Source of the DNA: Solenopsis invicta
Lineage: Eukaryota; Arthropoda; Insecta; Hymenoptera; Formicidae
DNA length: 64,000 nucleotides
Assembly (NCBI RefSeq): GCF_016802725.1
Contig: NC_052666.1
Coordinates: forward strand, 9,790,375 to 9,854,374
Direction of reading: 5' to 3'
Positions 23,155-34,249 of this stretch are shown in pieces. Both the position numbers and the translations under genes were made by a program. Each line of letters begins with the position of its first letter. Within the stretch, counting starts at the first letter, position 1. Under the pieces are notes generated by a model, which was not told the DNA's origin, made no database searches, and saw nothing but the letters and a program-made list of their open reading frames with translations.

Positions 23155-23338
23155 CGACCGTCTTCCGATCGCGGTATCTCGCCGTCGCCGTTCACGCACC
23201 TTTTTCGACGATCGTCTTCCGATCGCGGTATCTCACCTTCGCCGTTCACGCACCTTTTCCGACGACCGTCTTCCGATCGCGGTATCTCACCTTCGCCGTT
23301 CACGCACCTTTTCCGACGACCGTCTTCCGATCGGTATG
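23155..23338. repeat. 54 bp minisatellite in the Gypsy-A leader
   Basis: About 3.4 copies of a 54 bp unit containing CGTCTTCCGATCGCGGTATC, in the untranslated leader between primer site and gag. The leader (22812-23348) otherwise shows no conserved reading frame. Confidence 0.85.
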
Positions 23339-23348
23339 CTCGCTCGCG

Positions 23349-23366
23349 ATCCCGGACGAGCCCCCA
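23349..23366 (-). promoter_or_regulatory. Gypsy-A primer binding site (tRNA-Pro)
   Basis: On the plus strand ATCCCGGACGAGCCCCCA equals the 3' end of a tRNA-Pro including CCA; its complement lies two bases inside the 5' LTR. From memory, murine gammaretroviruses use the same 18-base site. Confidence 0.85.
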
Positions 23367-23368
23367 GA

Positions 23369-23593
23369 TGTAGGAACACGAAATCTCACAAACACGAATC
23401 GCGGATTAACAGTCGCCCGTATCTCTACGACGTCTCTCTTCACCGATAGCTAACGCCGATTCCCCGCGTGTCCCGCCTCTTCCAGGAAGTCTCGTCTCTC
23501 CCGTCGCCATCTACCGTCGCAGCTATGATTGCGATCGCGCTCGCGCGACTTAGTTCTCGCCAGACGCGCCGGATTCGAATTCTCGTACCCACA
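23369..23593 (-). repeat. Gypsy-A 5' LTR
   Basis: 225 bp, about 97 percent identical to the 3' LTR by eye. Confidence 0.9.
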
Positions 23594-24069
23594 AATATGT
23601 ATTAATAATATACATATAATTATTAATTTTACGCATGTTACATAAAATATAATTGTTTTTATAGAAAACTTATTATAGAAAAGGTTTCACTTCCAACTTC
23701 CAACTATGAGTTTCAACTTTACTCTGCTAGACGTAGCTTTCAACAACGATTACGATGCATCACTGCATACGCTGTAATTGCATTCAATCGCACTTAATTC
23801 TATATAATCATTTTCAATCGTATTTTGGGGAAAATGGTTATTTACAATTACATACGATTTCTTGCGATCTTTTTCAGTAATTGCAATACTTTAATCGATA
23901 ATTTGTTACCGCGTCAGGTTTAGGCCAAAGTAATTGTCTATAATCACAATTACAAGTAATCATTACTTCCACAGGACTGGTGTTTAGTCACGATGTTCAG
24001 CGATTCTTGAATCCTGAAATTGTCCTGAAATTTAAATGTATCCTGGAAATTTCCTGGAACTTCAAGACT

Positions 24070-24380
24070 GGCATTCATTCAGGACAAATTTTTTGGTCGG
24101 ACGACACAAAACTAAACCAGCAGACTTTAGATGTCGGATAACAGTTCGTTTCGATATGTCGATACCGATTTCCGAAATTATATGTTCTGTTGCACAAAAC
24201 GAATTTTCCGTAACAGCGTTTACTATTTGTGCATCTTGTTCCGGGATCGTCTTTCTTGGGCCTCTATTCTGCTTTCGATGATCTTTTAATCCGTCTGGAT
24301 CGAGTTCGCGAAATTTCCTTCTCCACAGTTCCGCCGTCTTAATGTGGCACCCAATATGTTGAGCTACTTCACGAGCGGTT
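24070..24380 (-). pseudogene. Tc1 transposase N-terminal remnant (right side)
   Basis: Minus strand reads TAREVAQHIGC near 24380 and continues through the helix-turn-helix region to about 24070, where it is cut and joined to unrelated CCAGG-rich DNA (23990-24070) that resembles 960-1060. The segment 24070-24320 is only about 90 percent identical to 15610-15840, with mostly transition differences. The stretch 23598-24070 otherwise holds the inverted repeat noted at 16580 and no gene. Confidence 0.65.
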
Positions 24381-25759
24381 AAAATTATTGTTTAAATTGA
24401 TTGCATTGTTTATTATTAGTTTATAATTATTGTATTGTTTAGTTACATTGTTTGTTTGGTTAAATTGTTTATTATATTGATTGGTTATATTGTTCGTTTG
24501 ATATTATTTGATATTATAAAACAATAAATAATATTGTTCCAAATTTGTTTGCGTTTTAATTTATACGTCATATAAAATTCTAACTTGAATACAAAACATA
24601 TACTATTGCGCAAATAAATAAAAATTAATTAAGTAATAAAAATTAATTGACCTAAAAAAACCTAGATTTTTATCTGTAATGTCCTGGAATTATCCTTGAC
24701 GAAGATTGTCTCTTATATAAAGGAAAGTCACCAATATCGGCGTTGTTTTTTAATAGTATTCCTTAGGCTGGAATTTACAGTCGTAAATAATGTTCAATAT
24801 TTGCTGAAGTATTTAAATTCTATTTTTTTGCTGAAGTGTCTAAAAATTTAACTGCATACAGATCTGAAAATAATTTTGTAGGACCATTGAAAAAATTATG
24901 AATGTTATTCAAGCATGATGAACAATGCTGCAAAAAATTTCGATATTTTGGCAATTAGCTTGACTGTCCTATACATAATTATTTTGATGATCCAACAAAA
25001 TTATTTTCAGAACTGTATCTAATTTTAGATGCTCTAGCAAAACCGTTTTTTTTTTAGTGTATATAAAAGTTAGATTAAGTTAGATTCATCTAAGCAAATC
25101 ATCTCAGTAGATCAGGTTTTTATTAGTATTAATATGGTGCAATGTTTAATTTCCGAGAAAGAAGGAGGTGCCAATTTAGAAGATCTATGCCGGATTGATG
25201 ACTTGTCTCTATAACGTATGTTAATTTTCTATAAAAGTTTGAATTAATTTTTAATAAAATAGATAACTCTAATAATAATTGCATTTTTTACAATTATAGG
25301 TCTTTTCTTCTATTGAGGACGGCAAACTAGTGTTTGGAGGCCTAAAGGCACAAGATTTCAGTAACAGTATTCACATATAATTTTTGTAAGATGGTCCATC
25401 AACAAAATCAGGGTGGATAAAATGTTTAAAAGTTATTTTCATCTTTTCATAATTGAAATTCGCATCGAAAACAAATGTAGAAAATATTTTTATTAATGTT
25501 CAAGTGTAATTGATTTTTCAGAATTTTTTCAAAATTTTGTTTAATTTGTTACTAAGAAAATCGTGAAAATGTAAAAAAAATCTATTTTATCGCTCTATCT
25601 TGGTCACGTCTCCATATAGAAATTTAAAATTTGGTATGTAAGCGTCTTTTCATATAAATTATCTTAGAAAAAAGGGGCAACTCAAAAAACCATGGGGGCA
25701 TTTTCACCATACTTATTCGGCTAGGCCCTTTGTAGAGAATTGTGAGCAAGGAATAAGGA

Positions 25760-26945
25760 CCCATACAGCACAGAAAATTCCAGCAACATTGCAGCAACGT
25801 TGCAATGTTGCAGATTGCAATGCAATATTACGGAGACATTGCAGAAACATAAATTAACAATATGCCTGCAATATCGCTTGACATATGCCAGTAATATTCC
25901 AGAAACATTGCAATATCATAATTTTTTAATAAAGTAGTGGCAATAAAGAGCCAAAGCAGAATATTCGCGTATAATAATATATTAATTTAACTCATCCATA
26001 ATTATTCATCCGCATTTAGCAAACTAAGATCGGGCGACGTTACTAAATTTTCTGCTGAATCTCTACATTCCCTAAGAATACAACCGTCCATATATCGACT
26101 GTAAGTCGACTCATCCAAGTCAAGCTTTCAAAGTTGACTGTAAATCGACTTTGCATAGACGTCTGCAAACATCCTTCAAATGTTGACTCTAAGACGTCTA
26201 GAAAAAGGCATGCGATCCACAGTGGTGCTGTGTGCATCATAGTATTGTTAAGAAACATAAATATTTATATCAATAGATGAAATAAGTCCATATATGAAGA
26301 AACCTCGATCTACAGCCCAATGAACAAACAATATTTTTTAATTGTTTTTTTTAATAAAAATTTTTTTATATTTAATTTAATTATTGTATTATATTGATAT
26401 ATATTTTTTAATTGCATCTTATTTAAACAAATAACAGAAAAGTTATTCCAGACGCTATTCTGCATTTGCAAAATTAGTAAAAAAAACTATAATTTTATAT
26501 TTGTTTATATAAATATTGTGCTTTAATTATACATATTTCATTTTTTCGATAACGTATATTGACCTGATCTACCAGTTATATACACATATCAGCATAAAGT
26601 GTTCACAGGTCATCATGAGGAATCAGTTCGCAGCGATCACGGAGGTCAAGCAACGTTCACCAGAGTCGCGACTTGGATGGGTGACCGCTTGAAATTTCCG
26701 AAAAAATATTCCCGAAATTTTTTTTTGTGAAAAATGTTTTTAAAATGTTACACAAATATTGTTTTGTTTATTGGAATTATGTGATGTAATAATATTTATG
26801 TGAATATTTTGGAAAAATGGGATGTTTTAATGCAATATTTCAAAAAGCGGACATCTTAATGTTGCAGCAATGTTTCGCAATCAAAATGCAATATTACAAT
26901 AAAATCATTCTGCAATGTTTTTGCAATCTCTCTGTGCTGTATGAG
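25760..26945. mobile_element. CCCATACAGCACAG-ended element, right copy
   Basis: 1186 bp mirror copy of the element at 1218-7081, without Copia. One terminus has decayed from GGG to GAG. It interrupts the transposase relic between 25380 and 26946. Confidence 0.55.
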
Positions 26946-27095
26946 GATTCGATCAGCACAGAACTTATTAATCCAGCATATAAATAACGTATGGAACAGC
27001 ATTTGTGACAAACCTGAAATATGCCAGCACCTATCGCTGTCAATGTGAATCAGGCTACAGCGGGTCATTAATAACAAAGACTATTGGATTCATTA
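26946..27095 (+). pseudogene. Tc1 transposase C-terminal remnant (right arm)
   Basis: Plus strand codes the same C-terminal stretch as 16430-16565, ending with the TATTGGATT(C/G)A codons. Mirror image of 1030-1213. Confidence 0.6.
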
Positions 27096-28014
27096 CTATT
27101 TAGTCACGGCGTCCAACGATCCATGAATGTCCATGAATCCTGAAATTGTCCTGGAATTTAATGTATCCTGGAAAACGCCTGAAATTTCAAAACTGGCCTG
27201 GAATTTTTGTCATTTTCCTAAAATTTAATGTTTAAAATTATAAAATAGATTGTAGTAAAAAAATTATCGTATTAATTATTAACTTTTAATTATTAAAATA
27301 ATATTTATTTATAATATTATTTATTACATTAATTTTTAATTTCAAATTATTAATTTTGCTAAAACGGTAAAAAAATTTGTATAGGGAGGGTTTATAATTT
27401 AATATAAATTCAGATATTTGCTAACCCAAGACTACGATCTTCGCTGAGATCGGATGCGAAGCAATAATACAAAGAAATTTAATTCTACTAACCTACATTC
27501 TTAACATGGTTAGTGTCTGAAATACCTTATGATTCTGAGACATCTGGTATTTTTGATGATTCGGAGACATCTGAGACTTTTCTGTGATTGCCTCCAATAA
27601 AATAATTATCGTCATAAACACTCCGTTGGTGACTATCCTTACATTTATTAAGGAATACGGTAATATCTTGCACCAAGTTTTATTATTACCTGTAATTGTG
27701 AAAAAAACATCTCACAAAGCATATTTTCTTATGGCCAAATAATCGCACTTTTTATTTTCAAAACTACAACTTATCTGATATATCAAAGGTTTCGATCCGC
27801 TTCCTTTCAATTAAGCTTTGAAATATTTCTGAAATTTCACCGATCAAAACTGAGGTTACATCGACCGGCTGTCAAAACATAATTTACTAACACTACGATA
27901 CATTCATGTATCGCTGACGCAGCATCCGGTTATAATAGTCATGAACGTAAAAATAACTAAGAACAAAACATGGACCCTAGAATCGGACCCCAGGCATACC
28001 TGGCATGAACTGTA

Positions 28015-28491
28015 CGACCGAAACTGTAATTTTGTTTTGAACATGCCTTTAGTATCTAATAACTGTCTTGTTGGACCAAACAATTTTCTATCCTGTTTTT
28101 GTAGTTGTACTGAGTCTTTTAATAACCGATTATAACATTGTAATGAAATTACTGTAATGTCTGCACCGCAATCTAATTTAAATTTTATGGGAATTCCGTT
28201 TACTTGTATTGTTTCTTCCCATTTATTTTGTAATTCTTTAGTACCAACATTCCGAATGTAATAGTGCTTACTATCATCCTCTTTTACCGATTGTACCTTT
28301 GCATTTTTGTTAGTTTTAATTTGCTTTGTATTACTTGCCGTATTTTCTGTATTGCTCATGCAAACCTTTGCAAAATGGCCTGGCTTCTTACATTTATTAC
28401 ATAAAGCCTCCTTTGCTGGGCATTCCTCTTGACCATGCTTCTTCCAGCCTTCACATCGATAACATTTCTATTGTTTGTTGACCGTTGGTTT
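28015..28491 (-). pseudogene. Gypsy-B zinc knuckles and protease
   Basis: Same frame as the gag above it but after two stop codons (TGA 28492-28494, TAG 28468-28470). Two zinc-knuckle-like motifs (CYRCEGWKKHGQEEC, CNKCKKPGHFAKVC) lead into a retropepsin-like domain with FKLDCGADITVIS, where cysteine replaces the usual serine or threonine after the catalytic aspartate. The frame is cut at 28014 by the composite element and goes on at 149..1. Confidence 0.85.
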
Positions 28492-29112
28492 TCATCCAGA
28501 CTCCTTAGTTGTATGTTTTTTCTTAGCTGCCAACCGATTTGTTATGCTAGCTACTGACGTCTCCTGTTGATAAAGTACTTGATTTTGTTTCTGTACAAAT
28601 ACGAAATTTCGAGCCATTTCTAAAGCTTTAGTATAATTTAGATCTTCAACGAGTTGCATTTTCTCTGACAATCGTATATCGCGGACGCCTACTACCAAAC
28701 GGTCTCTAATTGCTTCTTCTCTGAAGGTTCCGTAATTACAATACTTAACGAGCTTATGTAGATCTGTAATGAAGTCATCTATTGATTCTCCTTCTTGTTG
28801 CACTCGTCTATTGAAGAGTGCCCATTGAAATATTACGTTTGTCCTACCTTGAAAATGGTTGTCGAATTTTGCAATTACAGTGGCGACTTTCTTCTTATCG
28901 GCTTCCGTATCAAATGTAAAGGATCCGAAAATTTCCTCTGCTTTCGGTCCCATAGCGTAAAGCATGCAGTCGACTTTCACGCCTGTGTTGTCTTCGCCTT
29001 CAGTCAGCTTAGCAACTGTACAATAGCGATTGAACTGCGCCTTGTATGTATCCCAGTAAGAAGGATTCTCGAACGGAAAGTGTGCGGGTAATGGAATATT
29101 TGTTGTAGACAT
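28492..29112 (-). pseudogene. Gypsy-B Gag
   Basis: 206 codons from ATG 29112 to a TGA. The capsid-type sequence has FENPSYWDTYKAQFNRY and GESIDDFITDLHKLVKYCNYG, typical of a retrotransposon Gag family common in insects. Starts 144 bp inside the 5' LTR. The zinc knuckles lie past the stop in the same frame. Confidence 0.85.
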
Positions 29113-29241
29113 TGTGCTTTTGTTTGTATTATGTGTATTTAACTGACCTTGTTTTTCAGGTTATGTCTCTTCTCTCTGTCAATTCTCGCAATGTATTCAC
29201 AATGTATGTGACTTTATTTCTCTCGGCTACTTTCTCTTGTT

Positions 29242-29255
29242 CACCGCTGCCACCA
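29242..29255 (-). promoter_or_regulatory. Gypsy-B primer binding site (tRNA-Leu-like)
   Basis: Minus strand TGGTGGCAGCGGTG directly follows the LTR end ACACA. It would pair with a tRNA 3' end CACCGCTGCCACCA, which matches tRNA-Leu species I know. Confidence 0.65.
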
Positions 29256-29441
29256 TGTGTTATTAAGTATTCACCAGGCTATATGGTTTTACAAGTTCTC
29301 TTTATTTTAACTTCTTTTACATCGAATCGAGCAGTCCTCGTGTGTAAGCTAACCCGCGCTCTGCTAAGCTAAACTAAAACTCAAAAGTCACAACGCCCTC
29401 TGCCTACTTTCTTATCTCTCTAAGTTACCGGTACTGCCACA
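29256..29441 (-). repeat. Gypsy-B 5' LTR
   Basis: 186 bp, TGTGGCAGTACC..AATAACACA on the minus strand, with AATAAAG near 29306. The 3' LTR lies outside the window, so the duplication cannot be checked. Confidence 0.75.
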
Positions 29442-29463
29442 GTAACAATTCAATATAAACTAT

Positions 29464-29868
29464 TGTGGGATTAATTAGAAGCTACAAATAATAAGTATGA
29501 ACTTTATTAACGTGAGTCTACAAAAAATGATATAAATTTGCTCGAAATTCTCTTAGTTAATTCTATGGATTCTCAGAATTGTCTGACCGTCCGGCTCTCG
29601 ATCACAGCCTCTTATATTTCTCGGATGGACACACATATGCGTACGTTTATCGAAAATTTCTCCCGAATATCGCTAATTTCACCCGCGACGTCGTCGATTT
29701 TGAACAACACCTATTAACTTAATAATGCCGATTTCCGCTGTCGAACGCCAAGGCTCGCTCCGGAAAACGACTCCGATTTCATCTGTCAAACTCCGCATCT
29801 CATACTCGTAACTCTATCTTTATTTCTTCGATCTCTTCATCTCTTTCTTTCTCGCTTTCTCTTTTGCA

Positions 29869-29912
<44 letters not shown>

Positions 29913-29956
29913 TATTCTCATTCTCTTTCTGTATCTAATATTTATAACATCCTACA
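29464..29956 (-). mobile_element. solo LTR
   Basis: 493 bp, ends TGTGGGAT and ATCCTACA, with a CTAT duplication (29460-29463, 29957-29960). On the minus strand TATAAATA lies near its start and AATAAAG near its end. A (CT)n microsatellite runs about 29871-29906. Confidence 0.7.
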
Positions 29957-29960
29957 CTAT

Positions 29961-31200
29961 TTACCAAACAAATCTTTGCATCAGAATTAATTTCTTTAAT
30001 ACTATTAAAAATTAAAACGGCGCGCGACGAAATATTGTGATATTCCGCGCAACACTGATGATATCGCAGTTATCAAGAGGCGCGGTCGCGTTTCGTGCCA
30101 ATTAAAAAAAAAAAAAAAAAAAAAGCGAAAAAGACCGAGCGTCTCTTTTACGCGAGTCAGCGAGTTCAAGCATAACGAGATTAACAGATCTCAGTAACGG
30201 CTGAACCAATCAAGTTCTGAGTAGTCTCAATCGATAGCTTGGGAACAAATTGCATAATAAAAGTGTTTTTATTTTTTCTCTCCGTGCCCTACGAGCGGAG
30301 ATATCGCGATGCAATTTTAAGTTTTCGACATTTTTGTGTTAAGAAACGTCATTGTTTTCATTATCGTCGTCGTCGCCCTCAAGAATTTTCTTTTTCACAT
30401 TTTCGACACAGAGTGGCGCTGGCATATACATTAGTTAACTGTATGCGATTGTGTACTTGTGGTGTATGTGGTGTAGTACTTTATATACTTCTTGACATCA
30501 TGGCCGCCGTGACAGATTTTCTAACCTGATTATTTGTCAACAATAATAATCTTGGTTCGCGGAGCAGTTTGACACTTTTTTAATCAAATTCGTCCGTTTC
30601 GTGTAAAACCGCGTCAAATTGATCGAGTCTATTCATCAATAAGAAGTCGCAAGTAAGTTATATATTTATTTATTTTTATATACGTTAATCAATTTATTTC
30701 TTGTTTTTGTAAATATAACAGAATGTTAGTGTTATTAGAAAAATATGTTTATTTCATGTAGTTTATACATGAAATTGCATGAACATTTTAGTATTTTAAA
30801 TTATTTTGAATTAAATATATTTTTTCTTTTATTTTCTTTCTTTCTCATTATTATCTATTATTCAAGTATGTATTTTATTACTAATAATGATATTTTATTT
30901 TAGATGGAAAACAAGGTCATGTGGCAGCTTTTGACTGGGTATGTAACATGATGTGGCATGGTTATCTGGAAACTTTGCTGTAGCGCAGGATTGGGTTTAT
31001 GTATAATACAACAATCAGAAAATATTATGCTTGTCAGTGGATCAAAGAATGGTCACATGGCTTGGCTGGATATATCCATATAGGCAAGCTAAACGCTCGT
31101 TATAACTCTAATTTGGAAAGAATATCTGTGAGTTTTGTAAAATTATGTTTATTTCTGATTGGTTATGCTATATCTCAGATATTTCAGACTAACAATTGTT
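29961..31200. other. no recognised gene; poly-A run and possible exons
   Basis: A21 run at 30104-30124. The motif GCGGTCGCGTTT(C/G)G near 30080 recurs near 32090 in a ~30 bp direct repeat. Possible splice signals occur near 30653 (GTAAGT), 30903 (TTATTTTAG followed by ATGGAAAACAAGGTC) and 30939 (GTATGT). They could belong to an unrecognised transcript, but no protein family is visible. Confidence 0.25.
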
Positions 31201-31239
31201 AATTTATAGTAAGTGATGATGCAGAATTCAAGTAACACA

Positions 31240-31740
31240 GTATCACAGGGATACATTAGGTACCAGTTAAAGATATGTACAAAAATATCTGAAATCAGTA
31301 CAAAATTACCTTTTCAAAAAAATGTAAAAAAAAGGCGCCTGTTTTTGTGTGTGCGCGCCTAAAAATCTTAATTTTTTAAATCAAAATAATATATATTAAT
31401 ATTTTTTACAAAACCTCTTATTCAAACCTAAGTGGTATTTACTTAAAATAAATGTCTTGAAATTGTGTAATCTTATAAAAATGATATGCATTTGTTTAAA
31501 AAAATGTATGAAATCTTTAAAGTGCACTTGTTATAAAGAGAATATACTTTTTCTACAAAACCCAAGTGGTACTATCTTTGTATTGTCATTGAAAAATCTT
31601 CCTATTTAAAAAATTCAAAAACATGGCGCTGCTAGATAGGAAAAGCAATGAGAAAAATGGAATAATTTCTATACAAAACCTAAGTGCTATTATCTCTCTA
31701 TTATCATAGAAAATCTTTGCTAGTTGTCTACAAGTGTTTT
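31240..31740. repeat. Helitron 3'-tract-like repeat
   Basis: Shares ATCAGTACAAAATTAC, the T/GTGCGCGC(A/C)CC segment and several A(A/C)C(C/T)(A)AAGTGGTA motifs with 49880-50670, downstream of the Helitron genes. Probably a fragment or non-autonomous relative. The stretch 31741-32300 holds only a G+C-rich patch (31925-31975) and no gene. Confidence 0.5.
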
Positions 31741-32300
31741 ATGGTCACGCTACATGAACATGAAAAAGAATTATTATTTAGATCGGCGTCTCATAGCGCG
31801 AAAATTCATTGGTTAGTGTTAGTGCAGTTTACTGGGCGGTTAAGCAATTTAATGTGATTGGTTGGATCTAAAAGCAAGAACCAATTACATTCAACTGCAA
31901 GATTGTCTAGTGTATGAAGAGACGTAAACGCGCCGCGCCGCGTTGCGCGCCACAGTGCACGCGAAGTGATAAACATCGTTTTACATCGTGGGGGGTCGCT
32001 GATTTATATTATCGATTGAATCGATTATGCATATTGTCGATCTTATCGATGTGATGATCCTAACCTGAATAATCATCAATGTCAAGAGGTGCGGTCGCGT
32101 TTGGTACCAAGTGTGAGTTACATTAACAATTTATATATTACAATATACATATATTGCCTGCTTTACTTTTTGTATAATCAAGTAAACTATTAAAAACTGT
32201 ATAAACGAAATATTATCGTATCGTATATATTACATATTTTTATGAATGCATTTCAAATAAATTGATGTTTGAAACATTAGCGCTGTGTGTTCTTTTTAAT

Positions 32301-32742
32301 TTCAGAAATTTGTAACTGGATTAATAAGTAACATAAGTACATTTTAAATCCTGTTTATTAAAGTTAATAAAGTGTACCTTTTACAATGTATAGAGTTCAT
32401 TGAATTCGTTATTAAAATAATATGATGATATTAAAGGTGCTTGTTGTGTTAAAAAATGAATTATCTCTTATAAGAGAATATCTTTTTATAACAGACTCAG
32501 AAACTTTATTAAATATTAGGTAACACGGTGAGATTAACGTACATTTTATTAAATTACTATTAAAATTTATTTTGTAACATAGCGAGGTTATCTAATATCA
32601 TTATGTATTATTTAACTAGTTCTTTAGTGAACTTTATATACATTGTAAGAGTTACACTTAACTTTAGTAAACTTTAATAAACAGAATTCAAAATGTACTT
32701 ACCTTATGTAATAATTAATAATCCAGTTACAAATTTCTGAAA
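32301..32742. mobile_element. MITE-like element with ~110 bp inverted ends
   Basis: TTCAGAAATTTGTAACTGGA at the left is inverted at the right end (32742), and the pairing continues inward with gaps for about 110 bp. No coding capacity. Target duplication unclear. AT-rich DNA without genes lies from 32743 to 33172. Confidence 0.65.
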
Positions 32743-33172
32743 CCAGAATTATTCATCATTTGATACATGTTTCAAGCGTTAATTTATTTTCCAAAATATA
32801 CATTACATTAATTTTAAATATACATTGCATTCTTGGAGGCAGATCTGATAAAGCGAAGCACATTTTTCCAGAGATTTAATTAACTCTGTCTTTTACTAAT
32901 GATGTTATTTTACTAATGTATTCTATTACCTTTACAGATTGTTTATACTGATTTTTTTACTGGCTGCACTACGTAAACATATAATAAGTAGTGCATAAGC
33001 AACTGTCGATCCAATAATATTGGAATTTCTAAATTATTTCCCTCAAGAGAAAACTATTTAAGAAGGTAAATATTTTGTTTTATTTTAATATCTAATTCTA
33101 CAAAAACTTTTAGTTTATAAATTATTGTCATTTAAAATTCTGTTTTAAGCTGTTCTATCATTTCTTTTACAG

Positions 33173-33732
33173 AGAACCTGGACCCCGATCGGGAGGTTAA
33201 GTGTAGGATAGAGATTGCTCGTGACGTTTTTAATAAGATGAGGGCCCTCTTTTGCGAAGACAACCTTAATCTGAGGTTAAGACGGAGAATGGTCAAGTGT
33301 TATGTTTGATCGGTATTGTTATACGGTATGGAGGCGTGGACCCTCAAAACGAGCACGCTGAACCGTCTGGAAGCCTTTGAAATGTGGGTTATAAGACTGA
33401 TGCTAAGAATTTCCTGGGTTGATAGAATCACAAATGCTGATGTTTGGAGGAGATCAGGTGCGCGACGAGAGTTGCTGGTAACGGTCAAATGCAAGAAGAT
33501 TGAATATCTTGGTCACGTCTTGAGAGGGGAGAAATACCGCCTCCTCCAACTGATACTAAAGGGAAGGATTGAGGGCCGACGTGGGATCGGAAGGGAGAAA
33601 CTCTCGTGGCTGAGAAATATTAGAGCATGGACTGGGATGCAAAGCGCGGAGGAACTCTTTCGTATGGCGGTGGATAGAATCACCATGGCCAGAGTGATCG
33701 CCAACGTCCGGAGGACCAGGCAGGGCACGTGA
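33173..33732 (+). pseudogene. LINE reverse transcriptase C-terminal fragment
   Basis: About 185 codons resembling the C-terminal part of endonuclease-RT LINEs: LLYGMEAWTL, RLEAFEMWVIRLMLRISW, KIEYLGHVLRGEKY and RMAVDRITMARVIANV. A TGA at 33307-33309 stands where the family normally has tryptophan. RT catalytic motifs are missing, so this is a 5'-truncated copy. An RTE-like or related clade is likely but not certain. Confidence 0.75.
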
Positions 33733-34249
33733 AAAAGAAGATCATTTCTTTTATTTCTTGTAAATTTTTTTTTTATTAATATTTTATCTTTTCCTATTAA
33801 TATTCCATTAGTATTGTTTACTGTTAAGTAGTTTGAAATTGATCTTGTTCTTTTAAGAAGTCTGTGAAATGAGTATTTCAACGAAAAAGTGCTCTCAATC
33901 CATACAATATCTTTTTAAGTTTAAATACTTTTCCTCTACAATTGTATCCTTTAAGAGGATGTACATAGACATCTTCAACAATTCCATTTATATTTCTTTA
34001 TTGTTTACAACCTCTAATAATAAAACATGCTTTATATCTATCGTTTTGTTTTATTTGAAAAATCCATTTTCCAGTTAAAAGTTTTTTAAACTGTTAATAT
34101 TAACTCTGTCTTTTACTAATGATGTTATTTTACTAAACTAATGTATTATATTGTTTTTCTTTATAGATTATTTATACTGATTTATACTGTAACTAGTGCA
34201 CAAGAAACTGCCGATCCAACAGCATTGGAATTTTAAAATTATTATTAGA

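Larger units (their letters stand above)
18085..23593 (-). mobile_element. Gypsy-A, Ty3/Gypsy LTR retrotransposon
   Basis: 5509 bp with 225 bp LTRs (18085-18309 and 23369-23593) and a 4 bp AATA duplication (18081-18084, 23594-23597). The LTRs differ at about 7 positions by eye. Order on the minus strand is primer site, gag, protease, RT, RNase H, integrase, so it is Ty3/Gypsy. The pol frame runs into the 3' LTR before stopping at 18166, and I see no clear polypurine tract before it. No envelope gene. Confidence 0.93.
24339..28012 (-). repeat. right inverted arm of the composite element
   Basis: 3674 bp, the inverse of the left arm without Copia and Harbinger. It keeps about 360 bp (24684-25044) missing from the left arm. 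It holds transposase relics on the plus strand at 25300-25380 (VFSSIEDGKL) and 26946-27095 (C-terminus). No other gene is seen; 27100-27890 is AT-rich. Confidence 0.8.
150..28014. mobile_element. giant Tc1-like composite element with long inverted arms
   Basis: Both ends begin CAGTTC(G/A)TGCCAGGTATG reading inward and are flanked by TA (150-151 and 28013-28014), as expected for Tc1/mariner insertion. The target is the pol reading frame of Gypsy-B, which resumes on the other side. The interior holds a Tc1-type transposase (8101-8141 plus 15556-16565) and antisense remnants of the same family in both arms. Taking out nested Copia, Harbinger, mariner and Gypsy-A leaves about 9 kb, far above a normal Tc1 element of 1.3-2 kb. 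Assignment to Tc1 rests on the TA, the CAGT ends and the transposase. Whether the whole unit moved in one event is inference. Confidence 0.75.

Noticed and set aside
23349..23366. A tRNA-Pro gene fragment
   Set aside because: Only the 18 bases of the tRNA 3' end are present, next to an LTR: it is a primer binding site.
22184..23453. Plus-strand ORFs of up to 233 codons opposite gag
   Set aside because: Antisense shadows of the Gypsy-A gag and its GC-rich leader.
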